Positions 56,850 through 64,000 of a stretch of 64,000 nt of DNA are shown one piece after another. Every line of letters begins with the position of its first letter. Position 1 is the first letter of the stretch. Source of the stretch: Calvatia gigantea (Eukaryota; Basidiomycota; Agaricomycetes; Agaricales; Lycoperdaceae); assembly GCA_025093985.1 (NCBI GenBank), contig JACAAK010000002.1:930001-994000 (forward strand), read 5' to 3'. Both the position numbers and the translations under genes were made by a program. The notes beneath the pieces are model-generated. The model was not told the DNA's origin and ran no database searches. It worked only from the letters and a program-made list of their open reading frames with translations.

Positions 56850-59133
56850 TCAATGCGGGCCATCCCAAATCCCACCGCCACCCTCTGTGAATGCTGGGTT
56901 AGCTTCCCGCTTGTCTTCCGTCGCAACTGTCGTTGCATCAAGCCAAGAGTATCCTGCGGGTCTGCACAATACGTTCACTAGATTACGCCTCCAATTTCCA
57001 TGAGAGAACGGATTTGGGGGAGGCGTATCTGGTATCAAGCTTTTGTGGGCTTGGTTTCGAATCTGTGAGATAAAATGGTAAAGGTCAAAAAGGGCGAAGG
57101 AATCGGTTGCACGGTGTCGGTTAACCCTCGGTCATCCGTGACTGACAACCAAGGGTGACCACAGCGGCGAACTGGACACATACCTGTTCGATTGTCGTGA
57201 TATTAAGAAGTAGAAGCTGCGTAGGCGTCAAATCAGTAACCGCTGTCACGAATTGAATAAGTTCGGTCATTTGTTGACCGAGAATGGGAAATCTCATTTG
57301 GATAACAGAGGGCATAGTGATAAAAATACGCACTCTCATATGATATACCAAAAGCGCGGCAACAGGCCAGATAACCAGGATTGACAAACAAAAAGCAACA
57401 GCACTACCAGCTCCCCGTTGTAAGGCATGCTTGAAATCCAGGTTGTCTTGTCGGGTGAGGAAGTACAGATGAAGGGCCGATGTACAGATGATGAGAATCA
57501 ATGTCAAGGTCTGGCAACGATAATTTAACACTGCCACCTCTGTTTCCATAAAGTGCGGATGCTGACTTACAGCCGAAAGCAACAATACGAAGAATGTTGT
57601 GTAATTGCGACGGCCGACACAATTATTGACCCATTGACAATGATGGTCACATCCGTCAACACAATTATCGCACTAAGTAACATGAGTTGACCAACAGGTC
57701 GTAAAACATATAAGGAGTAAACTTGCCATCTTGCAATGACTCGACCGCGGTGGTCGGTAAGTTCTACAAGTAGCACAGTATTTGGTTCTCACACTAGATG
57801 ACCTACGAGTGAGTCAAAGTTCTTAATCAGAAGCCTTTTTCGCTCACATGTCATTTCGAACCTTCAGGTCTCGAGGCATTGGGGCTCGAGTCCCTCCATC
57901 CGAAGGTGTTTCAGTTGAGTAGGGGGGTTCAGGGTCCAATTCTCGGGGCAAGATCCCTGGGTCAGTCGTTGCCTGGAAGTAATGATAAAAAATCTGGCCC
58001 TACTAGACGCCGGGAACATGACATACCGTTGCCAGCATGGTTGTTATCACCAAAAGTGCCATGTAGGTGCCAACTGCAGCAACGGCTGGACTCTTGTTTT
58101 GCCACCACCAAACACAAGTTGTACCAAACCAGACACCCGCGATGGCGAGAACCAGAAGAAAGGAAGTGACAAACGCCCAAGGCGAATCGCCACCGGTTAG
58201 GATACGGCCCCCAAAAAAGAACTTATTATTCGATTGATGGAGTTCGTAATTACGAAAGGGTTTCTTGGTGTCAGTGTTTATAATGGGGACATCCCATAAT
58301 GGTGGTCGGTGATCAGGAGGTCTGGGAATGAATGACGGATCGGGAGAATGTGAAGTTGAAGTACGAAGACCAGAATGCCGATGCTCGGCAGTCAAGGTAT
58401 CACCAAACATGCCAGGAGACGATGTCCGATTGTAATGAGTAGGTGACGTAGGTATATCGTATCCATTAAGCTCGTCCCTCCGTTTCCCTTCGAAAGTTGG
58501 ACGCCCTTCGCTGGGAGCAGGTCGAGTATTGGCAGTTTTCCTAAGGGACTCAAAACTAAGTCCCCTGCTCAGCCCCATTACTCTATCGAAACTTGTCCGC
58601 ACAAAATTCTTCGGAGTGACACTCGAATTTGTGCCGCTACGAGACCGTGTGATGGATGGCCGACCCGCAAGGCTGCCCGGGCGGTGAGCCAATGGAAGTA
58701 GGGGCTCCTGACTCTTCATGCGCTTGGATGTTGGACTATCCTGCACATTACCATATGTTTGGTCACCTCCCCGGGGCGCTTCGGGCTGATCATCCAAGCT
58801 TTCAGAGTGTCGGTGATTCACATTGCTAAGTTGAAAGAACTCGGCGTCTTGACCACCACCTGTAACGTCATTAACAGACGCGACCGAACCAGGACGAGAA
58901 AAATCTAGCTGGTTGTTGGGCCTTGCGGGACGGAAAAATGATACCGAGGGTTGGATACCACCGGCATGTGTGGTTGAGTGTAAGTGTGCGAAACCTGATG
59001 AGGTTGGCGAAGTAGGAACTTGAAGGTCCCCAGTTGGTCGATTATTTACATGGGGCAACGGGCGTGAGGGTGATAGCGAACCCAGGGTGGTCAGGGTACC
59101 GACTGTCGTCCCACCTTGAGGCATGGAAGGCAT
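56850..59133 (-). CDS. DHHC palmitoyltransferase (Erf2-like)
   Basis: Multi-pass ER/Golgi membrane enzyme that attaches palmitate to protein cysteines; Erf2 in yeast acts on Ras. It starts at 59133 ([14 protein letters not shown]), with a long Ser/Pro-rich cytosolic N-terminus of about 270 residues. [27 protein letters not shown], typical of Erf2-type enzymes, leads into TM1 ([19 protein letters not shown]) and TM2. [16 protein letters not shown] is followed by the Cys-rich domain: [19 protein letters not shown], intron, [20 protein letters not shown]. The catalytic DHHC is intact. [10 protein letters not shown]3 and TM4 follow ([14 protein letters not shown].., [19 protein letters not shown]). 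The last exon (57038-56850) holds [20 protein letters not shown], the conserved C-terminal block. No damaged splice site was found. Confidence 0.92.
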
Positions 59134-61577
59134 AGAGTTGTTCAGGGTGGTGGGTGTAGGTAGTTGTTGGTTTTGTGAGTTGAGCCGAGGGCTGGTAGGA
59201 TTGGAAGGAGGGACTGCAGAAGAGAATGATTATGTTGCGAAGATGACACAGACGGAACTATGGACGAAAGCGAAAGAAGAACGAGTGAGCTGGAGACTTG
59301 TTCGATCCGGGTATGGGTTGTTGAACTATGTCCTTTTAGGCGACATGAAAAGACGATACGTAACAAGAACACAGCAGATACGACGTCAAGTTGAAGATAC
59401 AGCCCAGAAAGCAAGAGGTACGGCGTGAGGGAGTTTGCGTCTTGAGCGCACAAAGACAAAAACAACTCCCCTGTGTCTTTGCTTGGCAAACTTCACAGTC
59501 CTAATATGGATATTGCTTTCCACACTTTCGTCCCTCCTCGAAAACCAACTTAACACTTATAATTCGCTTGTAATGGTATCGGGAAAAGACACAATTGCCT
59601 CGTCCTTTCTTATACAAAAGATGTGGAGGGTCTCGTCCCCCCTGTCTTGTTCCGTCGAAACTCCCTTAGGCCCAGTCGTCGAAACCAACTGACGCCTTGA
59701 AAGAGGACTAATCAGTGGTTCACAGTATACTGTCAATATGGAGGGCATCAGCCTCGTTCTTCCTGCACTTCTCGCCCCCACAACCCCCAAAAAGGCATCG
59801 TAGCCCCTTTGGAACACCACCAAGACCAATCCTAATGTGGGCTTCGTTTCGCGCACTTTATTATCCAAGCTCCAGAGTAATGCAACTTGCCAACCAACCA
59901 GGCTGATAGCTAGAACATTGACAGGTTATTAATATTTCATTCCGCCTGAAGCCCAGAAGTTGCGCTCCGTCTACTACGTCGAAAAAAAGAAGGTTGAGTT
60001 ACATAAGTCTAGCATCGACCTTTAGATGACAAGTCTCATTCCATCCTAATATTCTTCCCTTTCCCAAACTTCTCTACATGTGGTTTATTTCAATTGCAGT
60101 TAGCCCACGAACTTCCGGACTCTGCGGAAAATTTTTAAGATGAAGTGCCCATGTTGTTCGGTACGTTTACTTACTTCGATGCATTTCATTCCAGGTCAGA
60201 TTAGCAATCAAACAGAAACTCGGTCCGGAAGCACTGTAGAATGAAACACCCCTTCTGACAGGGTCATCCATATCGGAGATGTTGTAAACAGGTCCAATGA
60301 TACTGGAGTTCGTAAACAGCTATGATGTCGACAAGTAATATCACGATCAGAAGCAAACAAGATGAGTCGTCTGCCCCGTCACAAGGCAGTGCTCACTACG
60401 ATATCGATCCCCGAAATTACCATTCGTATCCCATCCCGGTCCTATTGTATCCTGTTTTGAACCTCATAAGATTCTCGTAAAAGAAAACGCCATTTGGACA
60501 CGGTGGAAGTGCATAAGCCATCTGTGGCATGCCTCGCTCCTTCAGGGATGCGTGATGCTTGTGTCTTCGCTCAGGCATCATGAGTCAAGGCAAACATCGC
60601 CTCTTGAAGGAATCACATTATTCCGCACACCTCAAAATCGGTCGTGGAGCAAGTCATGCAAATCCAGGCGGACTTAAATAACCATTGTTACACCAACTTC
60701 TTGTGCCAGATGGACGAGGCACATTCTATACCGGGATTAACAAACTAGCCCGGCAGCTGTGTGATATTCGCCGCGCCAGAAGCCTGTAAGCTTGTCTGGG
60801 GCTCCCAGAGGAGTGGGGGGCACCTTGCGCCGGTCACGGACAAGCCACCCAAGATGGAGAGAGGATTGGACAGCTAAACGTTTCTTACTGAATAGCTAAA
60901 ATAGCGCCCTTCGCAGTGACCCTCGAGCCGACCAAGGCCATGTCCTCTTACGAATTATCATAAACCGATTTGTAGCACCATTTACCAGAGATGAGTGGGT
61001 CCGCGATGAACCGGAATTAAGGTTCGAGTCGGAGGCTGTGAATAATATCACGAAGTAAAATAAATTATCGCAGACTGGCAGATCGGAATGACATACGAAC
61101 GACTTAGAGAAACAAGAACTTAAAAAAAGGAGCTGACAGATGTAAGGATGAGATCAGCATTTCGAAATCATCGGGGCGCCTCCCGCGTGTTTGGGTCTTC
61201 CTCTATACGGCCCCCAACAATGGCAGCAGACACTTCTTGGCGACGGACGAGGAGTAAAGCGCGTAAGACACATTGGAGGATGAGGGGGTGTCCATGTCAG
61301 CGTGAGGTCCGTGTCGCTCGACCATAGATATATACCAATTCGGGCGTCATATCGGGGTTTGCGTGCAAACCTCTGTTAGTGTTACCGCTCAATCCTTCAA
61401 CGTTCCCAATGTTGTGTGAGTGGCTCGTGTCTCAGGAAGATCTCGCTCGGATCAAGACGTCGGCGAATACCGCACATCAGCGCCCCGAGTGATGGAGCTC
61501 CGAGTCTTGGCGGTATGTTATCTCATGCTCGCTAGTGCCTGCTAGTCAGATCTCGTCCTTCCTCCTGAGCAATACAA
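59134..61577. other. Long divergent intergenic region, 2.4 kb
   Basis: Separates the divergent DHHC and CAB4 genes. I find no protein-like frame, tRNA or repeat with clear ends. Short open frames at 59435-59906 on both strands have no family resemblance. Given its length in an otherwise compact genome, a non-coding RNA gene or a degraded element may lie here, but the sequence does not show it to me. Confidence 0.45.
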
Positions 61578-62789
61578 ATGAACAACGCGCAAGATTTTCC
61601 GACATCGCCTGAACTCGTAGACAACGCTCTCTTACTCGCTACGTTGCAGCGTCTCTCAGCGCCTCAGTTCCTGGCGCCTGCCATCATCTATGCAGTCTCT
61701 ACAACCCGGAAACGATTGGTGATTGTCCTGTTTTCTCGGTTCTTCAACAAGGAGACCCCTCACAGCCATCTTGACCAAGGCTACCTAGCCTCGCAGGCCG
61801 TCTCTCATACTGAGACCTGGAAGGTGGTTCAGGAAATACTGTCGTATGTTTATGTACAATCCACGAAAGTTGCGCAGGATCTCGGGAGAGTACTCATGGA
61901 AATTGATGTTCTGCTGAAGGGTGTCAACGAGGATGTAGGCGAGAGCTTAGGGATTGGGATGGATATGGTCTTTCGCGTTAGCGGAGGTGTGCTCGGTCCA
62001 ATCCATTAAGGTCCATTGATCTAATCTTTGCTCATATTCAGACGCCGTCCCTGTCCCGCTTCCCGAGACCATCGTTCTTCTGAGAACCTCATATATCCAA
62101 GTGGGTGAGCGGGATATTGCCGTGGACGCAGCCGACAGGACACGAGTGTCGACTCCGCGTGCTGCTGATGCACTGACAGCACTGCCCAGAATGTACCCAG
62201 TATCTGTGCTCGGTGGAACCTTTGATCACTTGCATGCTGGTCATAAGATCTTATTGTCAATGGCTGCCTGGATTACCAGTGAAAAACTAATCGTTGGAAC
62301 GACAGGTATGTTCTTCGCCTAAAATGACAGCTCCAAATGAACGCATCGAGCAGACGACGCTTTGTTACAGAGCAAAGCTAATAAACATGTAATGGAGGAC
62401 CTCCCAGAACGCATGAGGAGGGTCCGGGGATTCCTGGAATTTTTCAAGCCAGGTCTTGTCTATGACATTGTATCCATCAAAGATGTGTACGGTCCAACCG
62501 CGTGGGATCCCAATATCCAAGCCCTTGTTGTTAGTAAAGAGACGCTCGGTGGGGCAGCGGAAAGTGATTGAGTTTCTTGTCTTTCGAATCCGAACTAACA
62601 ACCATCCTCCTTCCAGTCGCAAAACATAGAGAAAACAAAGATCTTCCACCACTTGAAGTGTTCATAATTGATGTTATTTCTGCCACGTCTGCCAACCTTG
62701 ATCATCAGGATGTAGCATGGTTGAAGAATGCGAAGCTCAGTAGTACATACATTCGGCAATGGATTGTTGACAACCAGGTTCAACAATAA
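61578..62789 (+). CDS. CAB4: Pantetheine-phosphate adenylyltransferase (coenzyme A synthesis)
   Basis: Catalyses ATP + 4'-phosphopantetheine to dephospho-CoA, the fourth step of CoA synthesis. Four exons: 61578-61986, 62042-62305, 62354-62563 and 62617-62789. They total 1056 nt and 351 residues. The N-terminal half (FPTSPELVDNALLLATLQRL..) is a fungal extension. The nucleotidyltransferase core has YPVSVLGGTFDHLHAGH with the T/HxGH motif (HAGH), KLIVGTTDDALLQSKANKHV, RVRGFLEFFKPGLVYDIVSI, YGPTAWDPNIQALVVSKETLGGA and the C-terminal LPPLEVFIIDVIS..KLSSTYIRQWI. All three introns are GT-AG. No dephospho-CoA kinase domain follows, unlike animal COASY. Confidence 0.93.
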
Positions 62790-63036
62790 TCCGGACCATA
62801 CTTACAGCAATAATGTTTTTGGGTAGGATAGCGGCAATCCAATCTTTCCCACGCATTGTCAGGCTCTGCATAAGCTTAACCCGGCAGTCGCTCAGCTGCT
62901 CCTTCATATTCTCCTTCCATCACCACCAGTACACGTTCAGCCTCAGTCAAACCTCGTTCACTCGTTTATATGCAATTTTTACTCTGATTCCTTTCTGTTG
63001 GCACTAAGGCTTTCACGTCGATCCTTATCCCGCATA

Positions 63037-64000
63037 ATGCACGCCCTTCAGACTACTTTATTACTCGGCTCGCTTTTACACGCACAATTTTCTTCAGCCT
63101 ATCGTTGGCCCTCTCCTCAGTATGATGCCCTAGAAATGTTCTTGTATGAGGGGCAAAGAGGAGACGATTCCAATTTGGCTTCGCTTGTACACCCATGTCG
63201 CAAACGAACAGGGACTATGGGATCTATTTCTGCCGAATGGCTGCGCTTTGTAAGTTCTACCTCGCCTACATACCGTTCTCTTCTGACGTTGCTATGAACC
63301 TCTTCAGGCCTTCCACGACATGGCTACTCACAACATCGATGATGGATCAGGTGGGTTGGATGGGTCAATCGTATATGAGCTGGGAAGAACGGAGGTGGGT
63401 GGATCCTCCTGGGCTTGAAATTTTCACGGAAACTCATTCTCGTTCTTCAGAATTTTGGCCTTGGGTTTAATCAAACTCTTACCGACTTCGAAACCTTTCC
63501 GAATAAATATGTGTCCAGTCCGTGCCGTCCCTTTCCCTCCCCGCTTCTTCCGCTAATTGTTAACAGGAGCCGACATAATTGCTCTCGGAACTGTTTTTGC
63601 CGTCGCAACATGTGGGGGACCAATTATTCCCTTTCGTGGTGGTCGGGTCGATTCATGGACGCCAGGAGTTTCTGGGACACCGGAGCCCCAAAATGACCTG
63701 GGTACTTTGAAGGAAATGTTTAGGAAACAAGGCTTCTCGAACTCCGATATGATCGTTCTGACGGCTTGTGGTCACACTGTCGGTGGTATTCGCGATGCCG
63801 AGTTCCCGACCCTCGTGCCTGCTAGCACCGACCCATCTAGACCAAATATCGTGACCTTTGACTCCACCCCTCAGTTCGACAACAAAGTGTATGTTCTATC
63901 TCAAATTTGGATTCAATCGGCTAAACGTACTCAGTGTCACAGAGTATCTTGATGGAACTACTCAAAACGTGCTTGTGATCACTCCCAACGTCACTATGGC
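63037..64000 (+). CDS. Secreted heme peroxidase, plant-peroxidase superfamily (3' truncated by window)
   Basis: Predicted extracellular peroxidase. It starts at 63037 (MHALQTTLLLGSLLHAQFSSAYRW), a clear signal peptide. Exon 1 ends at 63249; exon 2 begins 63308. The distal heme site spans the first intron (AEWLRF, intron, AFHDMATHN, giving R..FH). GGLDGSIVYELGRTE joins by an intron to NFGLGFNQTLTDF. ADIIALGTVFAVATCGGPIIPFRGGR and the proximal histidine motif LTACGHTVGG follow, then DSTPQFDN, an intron, and SEYLDGTTQNVLVI to the window end. The sequence resembles fungal peroxidases that carry C-terminal WSC domains more than the classical lignin or manganese peroxidases, but the C-terminus is outside the window. 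Mn-binding or surface-Trp residues cannot be judged. Confidence 0.87.

Noticed and set aside
61010..61045. GGTTCGAGTCGG resembling a tRNA B box
   Set aside because: No A box or acceptor-stem pairing at the right distance upstream, so not a tRNA gene.

Overview
The window is nuclear DNA of a filamentous basidiomycete, most likely an Agaricomycete (mushroom-forming) fungus. The evidence is the gene structure and families. Almost every gene is split by short GT-AG introns, most of them 48-65 bp (a few near 85 bp, one of 222 bp). Two F-box proteins of types common in agarics are present. There are also WSC-domain proteins, a secreted ricin-B-type lectin, a heme peroxidase of the plant-peroxidase superfamily and a Zn2Cys6 transcription factor. 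I rebuilt exon chains by hand for ten genes, and they add up to whole reading frames: F-box, ADGF-type adenosine deaminase, mS38, UBC9, SNU13, GGCT-like, PRE2, LIM, CAB4 and the first EthD-like gene.

Layout. 1-1718: two tandem Tc1-like DNA transposons meet at one TA. The complete one carries a captured piece of an F-box gene in place of the second half of its transposase. 2035-4284: an intact F-box paralogue of that captured piece. 4723-6963: ADGF-family adenosine deaminase. 7.0-9.6 kb: gene-poor, with a decayed unknown locus. 9603-15655: three minus-strand genes (membrane RING protein, mitoribosomal mS38, an unknown PB1-like protein). 16269-17636: F-box/LRR-type gene. 18.0-28.2 kb: a decayed segmental duplication with copies of a LIM gene 3' end, a two-WSC-domain gene and a SET/MYND (SMYD-type) gene, interrupted by a lectin gene. 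28.4-32.4 kb: a compact housekeeping cluster (UBC9, SNU13, GGCT-like, proteasome beta5). 32.5-37.5 kb: two tandem amino-acid permeases. 38.15-42.9 kb: a third, inverted copy of the WSC unit next to the full-length LIM gene that appears to be its parent. 44.5-47.1 kb: an EthD-like gene and its frameshifted paralogue, with a 667-bp MITE (29-bp TIRs, 7-bp TSD) between them. 47.3-59.1 kb: Sac phosphoinositide phosphatase, Zn2Cys6 regulator and DHHC palmitoyltransferase, all minus strand. 61.6-64.0 kb: CAB4 and a heme peroxidase cut by the window edge.

There is no metabolic cluster in which neighbours obviously act in one pathway. The two halves of the window differ in character: 28.4-32.4 kb and 47-63 kb are conserved housekeeping DNA, while 1-8 kb, 18-28 kb and 37.5-47 kb are shaped by transposons and segmental duplication. 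The most unusual items are the gene-capturing (Pack-type) Tc1 element, the triplicated LIM-WSC-SMYD block whose WSC copies are each damaged in a different place, the previously unnamed MITE, and an in-frame 48-nt GC-AG intron in the SUMO-conjugating enzyme gene.
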